DNA from: Vibrio hepatarius
GTDB taxonomy: Bacteria > Pseudomonadota > Gammaproteobacteria > Enterobacterales > Vibrionaceae
Assembly: GCF_018860525.1 (NCBI RefSeq)
Contig: NZ_JAHKPM010000070.1
Coordinates: 68,226 to 132,225 of the forward strand
Reading direction: 5' to 3'
DNA length: 64,000 nucleotides
The stretch's first letter is position 1. Each line of letters starts with the position of its first letter. Position numbers and translations under genes: made by a program. Positions 1-9,184 of this stretch are shown here, piece after piece. The notes under the pieces are model-generated. The model had not been told where the DNA came from. It worked only from the letters and a program-made list of their open reading frames with translations, and searched no databases.

Positions 1-8
1 GTCTTTTC

Positions 9-908
9 ATGGATGTTAAAGTCTTCAAGACATTTTTAGAATTAGCTAATGTCCGCCATTTTGGGCGTGCCGCTGAGAATCTTTATATTACTCAGGCGGC
101 AGTTAGTGCTCGTATCAAACAGTTAGAAAATTACTTTGATACCCAACTTTTTATCCGTAATAGGAATAATATCAAATTGACGTCTTCTGGAGAGCGTTTG
201 GTGGGGTATGCTGAAGTTATGGTCGCGACGCTTCAGCAGGCCAAGTTGGAACTATCACTTGAGAGTGGTAAAGCGCTACAGTTAACAATGGGTGGTACAC
301 CTAATGTTTGGGATGCGTACTTACAAAATTGCTTAAGTATTGTTACAGATGCATTTGGTGGCTACGGTTTTATGGCTGAAGTGATGGGCCGCGAATCTCT
401 TAATCGCAGCCTACAGGAAAGAACCCTAGACATGGCTTTTGCATTCGATCAAATTAAAGCTGATGAACTGCATTGTAAGCGAGTTGCCGACATTGTTTTG
501 GTACTGGTATCTACTGATGAGCATCATGTAGGGACGGTTTTTGAGGATAAATATGTGTACGTTGATTGGGGTACCAAATTTGCTTCAGAGCATGCGGGGA
601 GACATCCTAAGATCCCAGCGCCTTATTTGAGAACATCAACGGCGCGTATTGCGCTTGATTTTATCTTGGAAAAAGGTGGTAGTGCTTACTTACCCACATC
701 ACTTGTTGAGCCCTTTATTACCAGCGGCCAGCTTTTTAAGGTCAGCGGGGTTGATGATTGGAATAGGCCTATTTATTTAAGTTACCGTAAAGCAAGTTCC
801 TCTATTGAGGCTATCGGGCAGGTTGAAGAATTAGTCAGGGATATTGACCCTACCACTGCTTATTCATTTCAACAAATGGCTGATCTTCCTTTGGAAGAAG
901 AGATCTGA
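9..908 (+). CDS. LysR-family transcriptional regulator, HdfR-like
   Basis: The 299-residue protein has an N-terminal winged helix-turn-helix of the LysR type (about residues 1-60, with the motif RHFGRAAENLYITQAAVS) and a C-terminal effector-binding domain. The N-terminus closely resembles HdfR of enterobacteria, a regulator first described as a repressor of the flagellar master operon. Only eight bases precede the start, so its promoter lies outside the window. It converges on malT and seems unrelated to it. LysR family membership is sure; the HdfR assignment is likely but was made by eye. Confidence 0.85.
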   Translation: MDVKVFKTFLELANVRHFGRAAENLYITQAAVSARIKQLENYFDTQLFIRNRNNIKLTSSGERLVGYAEVMVATLQQAKLELSLESGKALQLTMGGTPNVWDAYLQNCLSIVTDAFGGYGFMAEVMGRESLNRSLQERTLDMAFAFDQIKADELHCKRVADIVLVLVSTDEHHVGTVFEDKYVYVDWGTKFASEHAGRHPKIPAPYLRTSTARIALDFILEKGGSAYLPTSLVEPFITSGQLFKVSGVDDWNRPIYLSYRKASSSIEAIGQVEELVRDIDPTTAYSFQQMADLPLEEEI

Positions 909-998
909 CTCAAGAACCTAAATCTAACACAGTTTAAGAGAAATTTAATCTCATCATCGATGGATCCTTCTTGAGAAGTTAAGCGTGTTGAGTGAGTG

Positions 999-3707
999 TT
1001 AGTATCCCATCAGCTGTAACAAATTTTCAGCGGTAGTGATGGCTTCTTTACGATTCGTTATCGCGAGTTTTTGATATAGGTTGCGAATGTGAGTTTTGAT
1101 GGTCGTCCCAGCAACATCGAGCTCTTGCGCGATTTGTTCATTGCTAAAGCCAGAATAAATTAAGCCAAGCACTTGCCATTCTCGTTGAGTCAGGGGGCTA
1201 GTGCGCACGAGCTCCGGAACACTTGGGTGGTGGATTAACTTATTAACAAATTCTTCGTCGAAGTGTATTGAGCGGCTTCTTTGGCTACAAGAAATATCTT
1301 TAAGTAATTGTTGAGCTCGATGGCGCTCAAGATCGCTTAGTTCATTTTGAGTGACTAGTTTGTTTAGTACAGCGCTAATTCGAGTTCCTTCGATGAGAAA
1401 GTTACCTAAAATTCCTGTTTGATTTGTTAGTTCTAGAGCTTGTTTTAAAAGTAACTTTGCCCTTAATTCATCGTGCTGTTCCATTGCGAGAACCGTTTCA
1501 ACAATTAAATTTCGGTTGTTATCTGTAACTAGCTGATTGCCATGGGCGTTTTGTTGTAGAAAGCTCAGGGTTTTAGAGGCATCATCAAACTTGCTTAAAT
1601 TGATTTGAGCTCGTGCCATGTTTCTCCATTGAAGTTGAGTGAAATGGTTACAAGCATCTTTTGGCTTTGGTGTCGTATCTAACCAGTGCTGCATAGATTC
1701 CATATCATCTCGTGCTTGCCAAAATAAAATTAATGATAATGATGCATTGGCTGTCCAGTCGACATGGTAAGTAGATTGTTTTAATAAATATGTAATATTA
1801 TCAATGAACTTGCTAGCTTTATCGATTTCTCCTCGAGCAATTGAGATGCGAGCTAGCATGGAATAACAATGAAGGTGTTTAGTTTGGCTAGCACGCCCTA
1901 GTATATCCAGACCTTTGTAAGAACATTCCTCAGCTTCGTCAAGACGGTTCCAACACCAGAATACCTGTGCACGGAGTCGGAGCAGAAATTCATGCATGGG
2001 GACTTGATGTAATTGGTGTTCTTCCACTAATTTAAAAGCATTTTCTTGAACTTCAAATGCGGCTTGAACATAACCTTGTGCAATGAGAATTTCACTTTGT
2101 TGCAGCATCGCCCATAATGCTTGATGATAAACTTGATATTGGCGAGCCAGCTTTTCTGTCTGCTGCATCATAGGGAGAGCACGGTTTAGATACCCCAATA
2201 CATGGTTAACTTCACCAATCACAGAAGTGGCGACGATCCTACTCCTATAAGTGTTACTATTGAGTTGGCCTAAAGATAGTTCAGCGAGCTCAAGCGCTTT
2301 TTCAGGTTCATTTTGGTTAATCGCCACCTGAGCACGCAAGGCATTAAACTCTCCTTTTTGTTTCGTACTTAGAGATACATTAAATGCCTTCATTTGTTCA
2401 TCTGCGACGGATAATAAATCGCCCACATCATTGTATCTATGCTGACTTTGTGCCAACCAAGCCTGAAGCATACATAATTTAGGTTCACTATAGAGCTGCT
2501 CTGGAGTGAGTGTATCAATGGCATTTTCTAATGTTTGTAGTTCACCACGGTTGAACATTTCCCAGCCATAGTTGCATACAATATCTGCCGTAAGCTGTAG
2601 GTTACCTGTTTTTTGAATATGCTGAAGTGCTTGATGAGGAGATGACAGTTTTAACCATGCCTGCGCTGCTGCTTGATGTAACTCTTCTTCTTGATGCGGG
2701 ATGTGTGCGGTTCGTTCATGAGAGAGAAATTCAGCAAATAAATTATGAAAGCGGAACCAGTTTTGCTCTCCTTCGAGTGGGTGTATAAATAATCCATAGC
2801 GATTGAGTGATTCAATAACATTAAGAGCATCTTTTCTTTGGGTGATTTCAGACACCAAAACATCATTGAAGTGGTCGAAAATAGAGCATTGCAATAAGAA
2901 TAGACGTGTGTCAGCGTCAAGTTGTTCAAACACTTCTTCAACTAAATAATCCCATAAGTGGCGATGGTTAAATTGTGAGTATGATTCAAGTGATTGAGCC
3001 AAACTCTTGTGTTGATGTTGAGTCTGCAAAGCAATGAGTTGTAATGCAGATGGCCAGCCTTCGACATAATTGCGTATATGATTGACAACAGTGCTATCAA
3101 TGTCTCCTGAAATTCTAGATCTGAAAAATCGAGTGGTTTCTTCATTGTCAAAGGCAAGAAGTTCATCACTTATTTCTACCATCAGATCGCGCACTCTTAA
3201 GTTAGCAGTGCCAAGAGGAGGGGTGGCTCTACTGGTAACAACCAAGGTGAGGTTGTCTGGCATATGCTTTATAAAAAAGCGCAGTGACTCGTGGATTTCG
3301 TTGTTTGAGATAAGATGGTAATCATCGAGAACGAGATAGCATTCCTGCTGGTAATGAACAAGTTCGGCACAAACTTGACTAAAAAGAGAGTGAAGTGATG
3401 AGAATTGTCGTTTTTCTACCAGTTTTTGTGAGGCTGTACAGGAGTTGTGAGCCGCCTTGTTCAGTGCCCGTAATAGATAATTCATAAACCGAAAAGTGTC
3501 GTTGTCGCTCTCATCAATGTTATACCAACCAAGGTTAGATTTATCTGCCAGCCATTGAGACGCCATTGTCGTTTTGCCATAGCCTGCCGGCGAACGAAAT
3601 AGTATCAGCTTATAGCAGGGAGCATTTTGTAATAAATCTAGAACTCTTGGACGGATAATGGCGTTGTGTAGTCGTCCTGGGCGGGTTAATTTAGAAGAAA
3701 TCCACAT
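999..3707 (-). CDS. malT: MalT, ATP- and maltotriose-dependent activator of maltodextrin genes
   Basis: STAND-class activator of about 902 residues, the usual MalT length. A P-loop (SPAGYGKTT) lies near residue 40, a long helical sensor region follows, and a LuxR-type helix-turn-helix (LTQREWQVLGLIYSGFSNEQ) forms the C-terminus. I chose the ATG at 3707 rather than an upstream start at 3761: it gives the family N-terminus (MWISSKLTRPGRL) and has an AGAGGA ribosome binding site a few bases upstream. It is divergent from malP, its expected target. Known MalT binds ATP and maltotriose, oligomerises and activates mal promoters together with CRP. Confidence 0.95.
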   Translation of the reverse strand: MWISSKLTRPGRLHNAIIRPRVLDLLQNAPCYKLILFRSPAGYGKTTMASQWLADKSNLGWYNIDESDNDTFRFMNYLLRALNKAAHNSCTASQKLVEKRQFSSLHSLFSQVCAELVHYQQECYLVLDDYHLISNNEIHESLRFFIKHMPDNLTLVVTSRATPPLGTANLRVRDLMVEISDELLAFDNEETTRFFRSRISGDIDSTVVNHIRNYVEGWPSALQLIALQTQHQHKSLAQSLESYSQFNHRHLWDYLVEEVFEQLDADTRLFLLQCSIFDHFNDVLVSEITQRKDALNVIESLNRYGLFIHPLEGEQNWFRFHNLFAEFLSHERTAHIPHQEEELHQAAAQAWLKLSSPHQALQHIQKTGNLQLTADIVCNYGWEMFNRGELQTLENAIDTLTPEQLYSEPKLCMLQAWLAQSQHRYNDVGDLLSVADEQMKAFNVSLSTKQKGEFNALRAQVAINQNEPEKALELAELSLGQLNSNTYRSRIVATSVIGEVNHVLGYLNRALPMMQQTEKLARQYQVYHQALWAMLQQSEILIAQGYVQAAFEVQENAFKLVEEHQLHQVPMHEFLLRLRAQVFWCWNRLDEAEECSYKGLDILGRASQTKHLHCYSMLARISIARGEIDKASKFIDNITYLLKQSTYHVDWTANASLSLILFWQARDDMESMQHWLDTTPKPKDACNHFTQLQWRNMARAQINLSKFDDASKTLSFLQQNAHGNQLVTDNNRNLIVETVLAMEQHDELRAKLLLKQALELTNQTGILGNFLIEGTRISAVLNKLVTQNELSDLERHRAQQLLKDISCSQRSRSIHFDEEFVNKLIHHPSVPELVRTSPLTQREWQVLGLIYSGFSNEQIAQELDVAGTTIKTHIRNLYQKLAITNRKEAITTAENLLQLMGY

Positions 3708-4239
3708 CTTTTTTCCTCTGGTCTCAGATAACCATAATATTGATTTATCTTTGGAGTGCATCCGATAATGATATCGATGTTACTTGAGATCCATAGAGGC
3801 AGTTATTGATCAACCATCATATTTTCGTATATTTCACATTTTAAATTTGCCTACGCCCTTAATGTGTGATCCTAATCACCATTGTTGCCTTTGATAGTAT
3901 GGTTCATAGACTGTTTTACACTTATCAAGATGAAAATTACTCATTTAGCCAATGCAATATGTGATCGAAAGAACATATCAATCAATTTATTAAACATTTA
4001 GCATTTACGATTCGAAAACACGGATTAAGGTTAAACCGTCGTGTGATGTGATCGTTGTCACCACCAGTTTTGCCATATTCGGCTGAATTGAGAGTTAGAT
4101 CACTGAGGCCATACTTATGGGAACTCTACGCCCTGCATTCTCCTCCTGAACGCTTCTTTAATTAGGAGGATGTTTCAGTTATTGCGTTATTGCACGATAT
4201 CGCTCAAATGGACTAACCCCGATAAGTGAGATTTCTCTA
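3708..4239. promoter_or_regulatory. malT-malP divergent control region with CRP-like and MalT-box-like sites
   Basis: Two good CRP-type palindromes are visible: TGTGA-N6-TCACC at 3865-3880 and again at 4047-4062. The six-base MalT-box core GGAGGA occurs at 4165-4170 on the plus strand and, as its complement, at 4141-4146. Each ten-base box matches 7 of 10 positions of the E. coli consensus. The order (CRP sites upstream, MalT cores closest to malP) fits catabolite- and maltotriose-dependent control of malPQ. The sites are read from sequence; their function is inferred from the E. coli regulon. Confidence 0.65.
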
Positions 4240-6693
4240 ATGAAACCGACTCAACAGAAAAATTTTGATACGGCAGCATTTAAGCAAAGTGTTGTGAATC
4301 ATTTGACCTCAACTTATGCCACGACAAAAGAGAGAGCAGGCAGCCGAGCCTGGTATCTAGCGATGGGAAGAGCTCTGGCTGAATTGACCACTCTTGATAT
4401 GCTGCAGACTGAGCAAGATAGCAAAATCAATAATGCTAAAAGTGTTAACTATTTATCTCTTGAGTTTTTGATTGGTCGGTTAACGGGTAATAATTTAATT
4501 AGCCTTGGTCTTTACGAGCAAATTAGTATCGCTATGACTGAATTGGGCCAGAGTTTAACTGATCTACTGGAAGAGGAACGTGACCCATCATTGGGTAATG
4601 GTGGCTTGGGGCGTTTAGCTGCTTGCTTCATGGACTCTCTTGCAGCTCAGGAATTTCCGGCGGTTGGGTATGGTCTTCATTACGAATACGGTCTATTTAA
4701 ACAATCTTTTAAAGATGGGCATCAGCAGGAAGTGCCTGATGCCTGGCGATGTATAGAAGGTTATCCGTGGGAAATTGCTCGTCCTGAACTTGCTCAAGAG
4801 ATTGGTTTTTATGGCCATGTTGAAGTTTATCGAGAAGGTGGTAAAGAGAATCGACGTTGGGTTCCGAGTATGTCGGTAAAAGCTATGCCATGGGACTTAC
4901 CTATTGTGGGTTATCAATCAGACACGGTCTACCCTTTACGTTTGTGGGAATGTAGGGCAATAGCGCCATTCTCACTAGCAAGCTTTAACAATGGTGATTA
5001 TTTTGAAGCCCAGCATGCCTTAATTGATGCTGGCAACATTACAAAAATCTTGTACCCAAACGACAACCATGAGAAAGGAAAAACACTGCGTCTTATGCAG
5101 CAATATTTCCACTCTGCTGCTTCGGTAAGAGATATTCTACGTCGTCATGAGGAAGCGGGGAATACTCTAAAATCCTTACCAAAATATGAAACTATTCAGT
5201 TAAACGATACCCATCCTACGATCGCTATTCCAGAGCTGATGCGTATTTTAATCGATGAGAAGGGCTTGGGCTGGGATGAAGCTTGGGCTATAAGCTCACA
5301 GACATTTGCTTATACCAACCATACTTTGCTTCCTGAAGCATTAGAAACTTGGAGTGAGTCATTAATTCAGCGTTTGTTGCCACGACATATGGAAATCATA
5401 TATCACATTAACCATCTCTTTTTACAAGAGGTACGCAATAAATGGCCAGGTGACGTCGTGAAGCAGCAAAAACTATCAATCATTGAAGAAGGCTTTCATC
5501 GCATGGTGAGAATGGCCAATTTAAGTGTGATTGGTTCTTATGCGGTCAATGGTGTTGCGGCCCTTCATTCTGAGTTGGTCAAACGTGATTTGTTTCCTGA
5601 ATTTGATGAACTGTATCCTTCTAAGCTACAGAATGTCACCAATGGTATTACTCCACGTCGATGGCTAAAGTTTTGTAACCAGGGTTTGTCTGAACTTATC
5701 TCTAGAAAAATAGGCCACGACTGGCCTGCGAATTTAGAGCAACTTGAGAAAATCGCTCAGTATGCGAATGATGATCAGTTCCAGAAAGAGTTTATGGCGG
5801 TAAAGAGACAGAACAAACAACGACTTGCCAATTGGGTGAAAGATAATATAGGAATAGAATTAGATACAAATGCTATTTTTGATGTACAAATTAAACGCTT
5901 GCATGAATATAAGCGCCAGCATCTCAACATGTTACATATTTTGTCGCTATACCACCGCTTACGGCATGATCCTGATTTTGTCATGGTTCCACGTGTCGTC
6001 TTCTTTGCTGCTAAAGCGGCACCGGGATACCATTTAGCAAAAGATATTATCTATGCAGTCAATAAAATAGCTGACAAGATCAATCATGATCCGCGAATCG
6101 GTAATAAACTCAAAATTGTGTTTGTTCCAGACTATCGTGTGAGTATGGCTGAAATCATTATTCCAGCCGCTGATGTTTCTGAGCAAATATCAACAGCAGG
6201 TAAAGAAGCATCCGGTACCGGAAATATGAAAATGGCGCTTAATGGCGCATTGACTATAGGGACTATGGATGGGGCGAATGTCGAAATTCGAGAAGAAGTG
6301 GGCGATGATAATATTTACATCTTCGGCCTTGAGGTCGATGAGGTTGAATCGATACTTGCCCAAGGCTATAACCCATTCGATTATTATCATGCTGATCCTT
6401 TGCTCAAAGCTTCTTTAGATCTTTTGCTCGGTGATGAATTTACGCCCGGTGAGCCAGAGAAATTACGCGCTATTTATGACAGTTTGTTAGATGGTGGTGA
6501 CCCGTATTTGTGTCTTGCTGATTTTGCTTCGTATGTTCAGGCGCATGAGGATATGGATAGACAGTATCGTGATGAATCTGGCTGGGCCAAAAAAGCGATA
6601 CTCAATACAGCGTTAGTTGGAAAATTTAGCTCTGATCGTTCCATCCGGGACTATGTCAATAATATTTGGCAACTAGAAGCGGTAAAACGATAG
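4240..6693 (+). CDS. malP: Maltodextrin phosphorylase
   Basis: Family GT35 enzyme of 817 residues that releases glucose-1-phosphate from the non-reducing end of maltodextrins. The pyridoxal-phosphate site signature EASGTGNMKMALNGALT sits near residue 650, with the catalytic lysine in GNMK. N-terminal landmarks include YLSLEFLIGR and DPSLGNGGLGRLA. It heads the malP-malQ pair and is divergent from malT, which points to the maltodextrin enzyme rather than glycogen phosphorylase. Cytoplasmic. The ORF is intact, with a weak Shine-Dalgarno site (GTGAG) upstream. Confidence 0.95.
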   Translation: MKPTQQKNFDTAAFKQSVVNHLTSTYATTKERAGSRAWYLAMGRALAELTTLDMLQTEQDSKINNAKSVNYLSLEFLIGRLTGNNLISLGLYEQISIAMTELGQSLTDLLEEERDPSLGNGGLGRLAACFMDSLAAQEFPAVGYGLHYEYGLFKQSFKDGHQQEVPDAWRCIEGYPWEIARPELAQEIGFYGHVEVYREGGKENRRWVPSMSVKAMPWDLPIVGYQSDTVYPLRLWECRAIAPFSLASFNNGDYFEAQHALIDAGNITKILYPNDNHEKGKTLRLMQQYFHSAASVRDILRRHEEAGNTLKSLPKYETIQLNDTHPTIAIPELMRILIDEKGLGWDEAWAISSQTFAYTNHTLLPEALETWSESLIQRLLPRHMEIIYHINHLFLQEVRNKWPGDVVKQQKLSIIEEGFHRMVRMANLSVIGSYAVNGVAALHSELVKRDLFPEFDELYPSKLQNVTNGITPRRWLKFCNQGLSELISRKIGHDWPANLEQLEKIAQYANDDQFQKEFMAVKRQNKQRLANWVKDNIGIELDTNAIFDVQIKRLHEYKRQHLNMLHILSLYHRLRHDPDFVMVPRVVFFAAKAAPGYHLAKDIIYAVNKIADKINHDPRIGNKLKIVFVPDYRVSMAEIIIPAADVSEQISTAGKEASGTGNMKMALNGALTIGTMDGANVEIREEVGDDNIYIFGLEVDEVESILAQGYNPFDYYHADPLLKASLDLLLGDEFTPGEPEKLRAIYDSLLDGGDPYLCLADFASYVQAHEDMDRQYRDESGWAKKAILNTALVGKFSSDRSIRDYVNNIWQLEAVKR

Positions 6694-6704
6694 CTTTATC
6701 AACG

Positions 6705-6730
6705 AAGCCAAGAATAACATCTCTTGGCTT
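6705..6730 (+). terminator. Intercistronic hairpin between malP and malQ
   Basis: A 9-bp perfect stem (AAGCCAAGA / TCTTGGCTT) with an 8-base loop lies 12 bases after the malP stop. There is no T-run after it, so it may be a partial terminator or an mRNA-stabilising hairpin that sets the malP:malQ ratio. Confidence 0.5.
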
Positions 6731-6785
6731 TGCTCATTAATCACAACTCAACATATGGAAGGTAGAAACTCCTTCGGAGATTGCG

Positions 6786-8963
6786 ATGATACAAAAAAAA
6801 ATTTTAAACCAAGTCGCTGAAATGGCCAATATTTCTAGTAGTTATATAAGCGCTTGGGGAGAAGAGACACACGTTGAAGAGCAAACTATTCGAGATTTAC
6901 TGACATCTTTAGGTTACGACACTTTCAATGATGAAAGGCTACTGAAATCAGCACAAAAGAAACACAAGCAAGACGTTTTAAACCCAGTATTGGTTGTGCA
7001 TGATGGCAACCCTATTCATGTGGCAATGAACTTAGGGGTAAGTGCTCGTGAAAGTGAATTCAGTTGGCGTTTAGATACGGAACAAGGGCAAGTATTAGAA
7101 GGGTACCTACAATCACAAATTGTTCGCGATGAGAGAAGTACAGGTGGGCCTTTAGTTTTTGAATTACCCAATGATCTTGAGTGGGGATATCACAAGCTCA
7201 CGATGACCCGTAAGCGTCGAAAATCACCTTATACAATGACATTAATTGTTACCCCTAAATCTTGCTTTAAACAACAAGAAATCGAAAGCGGCAAAAAGAT
7301 GTGGGGTCCGAGTGTACAACTATATACGCTTCGTACACAGCATAATTGGGGAATGGGTGATTTTGGGGACTTAAAACAGTTGGTTTCAGATATCGCATCA
7401 CGAGGAGGTGATTTTGTTGGATTAAACCCTGTCCATGCCTTATTTCCTGCCAATCCAGAGGGGGCAAGCCCATACAGCCCATCGTCCCGACGTTGGTTAA
7501 ATATTATGTACATTGATGTGAGCTCTGTTGCCGAATTTTCTTTGTCCGTGGAGGCTCAGCAGAAAGTTGGCAGTGCAGAGTTTCAGCAGCGCCTGCAGAA
7601 AGTGCGTGAATCTCATTGGGTTAACTATACGGAAGTGGCTGAGCTTAAATTGAGTGTGTTACCGCTACTTTATCGTGAATTTAAAACTCGCCATCTTAAT
7701 AAATGCACCGAACGAGCTGAAGCCTTTCTGGCTTTTGTTGAAGAAGGTGGTGATAGTTTGTTGCACCAAGCGACTTTTGATGCATTGCATGCAGCTTTAC
7801 ATGCTCAAGATGCCAATATTTGGGGATGGCCAGCTTTTCCTCAAGAACTGGGTTGCTTTGATAGTGTGGCCGTTGACAAATTTATGGCTGAAAATTTAGA
7901 CCAAGTTCATTTGTATATGTATCTACAGTGGGTTGCAGATATACAAATCCATGAAGCTCAGACACTGGCAGAAGAAAAAGGGATGTTAGTTGGACTGTAT
8001 CGTGATTTAGCCGTTGGTGTTGCTGACTCTGGTGCTGAAACTTGGGCTGATAATGGAAACTTGGTTATGGATGTCAGTATTGGTGCGCCACCTGATGTAT
8101 TGGGACCTTTGGGGCAAAATTGGGGATTACCCCCACTTAATCCTCAAATGTTACAAGCAACTGGATATGAAGCCTTCATCAAGCTGTTACGGGCTAACAT
8201 GAAGCATTGTGGTGCATTACGTATCGACCATGTTCTTGGGCTTTTACGTTTGTGGTGGATCCCAAGAAATAAAAAGGCGACTCAGGGGGCATATCTCTAT
8301 TATCCGGTTGAGGATATGTTATCAATTCTAGCACTAGAGTCGCACCGACATAAATGCAGTGTGATTGGTGAAGACCTTGGTACTGTACCTGATGAGATCG
8401 TGGGGCTGTTGAGTGATGCAGGTGTGCACTCTTATAAGGTCTTTTTCTTTGAAACATCAAAAGAAGATGGAGGGTACCTTTCACCACAGCATTATACTCA
8501 GCAGTCGATGGCAGCATTGTGTACACATGATATGCCTACGCTTCGTGGTTTTTGGCATTGTGATGATCTTAAAATGGGTCAAGAGTTGGGCTTATACCCA
8601 GATGAAGAGCAGCTAAAAGGGTTATTTACTGATCGATTGGAGAGTAAACAAGGGATTCTTGATTCCGTGTCATGGCACGGGTTCTTACCCGATGGGGTTG
8701 GGGGTGATGCCCAATATGTCCCGATGGACTCTTATTTGGCTGAAGGGCTTCAGCAGCATGTTGCATCTGGTTCTTCAGCACTACTTAGTGTCCAACTTGA
8801 AGATTGGTTAGAGATGGATAAGCCCGTTAACATTCCCGGGACCATCGATGAATACCCTAACTGGCGGCGCAAGCTCTCTATGAATCTTGATGAGATTTTT
8901 GCCAAAGAAAAGGTGAACCGTATTGCTAGCAAGTTAACTAAAGCACGGGCGAAAGCAAGCTAA
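6786..8963 (+). CDS. malQ: 4-alpha-glucanotransferase (amylomaltase)
   Basis: GH77 enzyme of 725 residues that transfers glucan chains between maltodextrins, feeding MalP. Visible motifs are the substrate region SPYSPSSRRWLN, the nucleophile region ALRIDHVLGLLRLWW (Asp) and the acid/base region IGEDLGTVPDEI (Glu). The N-terminal extension of roughly 150 residues is typical of proteobacterial MalQ. A GGAG site precedes the ATG. It is probably co-transcribed with malP across the hairpin at 6705-6730. Confidence 0.95.
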   Translation: MIQKKILNQVAEMANISSSYISAWGEETHVEEQTIRDLLTSLGYDTFNDERLLKSAQKKHKQDVLNPVLVVHDGNPIHVAMNLGVSARESEFSWRLDTEQGQVLEGYLQSQIVRDERSTGGPLVFELPNDLEWGYHKLTMTRKRRKSPYTMTLIVTPKSCFKQQEIESGKKMWGPSVQLYTLRTQHNWGMGDFGDLKQLVSDIASRGGDFVGLNPVHALFPANPEGASPYSPSSRRWLNIMYIDVSSVAEFSLSVEAQQKVGSAEFQQRLQKVRESHWVNYTEVAELKLSVLPLLYREFKTRHLNKCTERAEAFLAFVEEGGDSLLHQATFDALHAALHAQDANIWGWPAFPQELGCFDSVAVDKFMAENLDQVHLYMYLQWVADIQIHEAQTLAEEKGMLVGLYRDLAVGVADSGAETWADNGNLVMDVSIGAPPDVLGPLGQNWGLPPLNPQMLQATGYEAFIKLLRANMKHCGALRIDHVLGLLRLWWIPRNKKATQGAYLYYPVEDMLSILALESHRHKCSVIGEDLGTVPDEIVGLLSDAGVHSYKVFFFETSKEDGGYLSPQHYTQQSMAALCTHDMPTLRGFWHCDDLKMGQELGLYPDEEQLKGLFTDRLESKQGILDSVSWHGFLPDGVGGDAQYVPMDSYLAEGLQQHVASGSSALLSVQLEDWLEMDKPVNIPGTIDEYPNWRRKLSMNLDEIFAKEKVNRIASKLTKARAKAS

Positions 8964-9031
8964 CTGATAGTTCAGTGAGGGCATTATCAAACATAGGATA
9001 TAAGTGTTCTTCACACTTTTCATTGTATAAG

Positions 9032-9054
9032 AAGCCCGCATTTTGAACGGGCTT
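9032..9054 (+). terminator. Hairpin after malQ
   Basis: A 7-bp stem (AAGCCCG / CGGGCTT) with a 9-base loop lies about 70 bases downstream of malQ. It lacks a clear T-tract, so termination is only likely. Confidence 0.45.
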
Positions 9055-9184
9055 ACATGTATTAAACGAGATATTGTTTACTTTTCGCTTTGAGCTCACA
9101 TTCACCATATAGTGCTCTTTGCAGTAGTTAGCTAAATTTAAAAATGAGTTAATGCTCAGAAAGTTAGGCTAGGGAGAGAATTAC

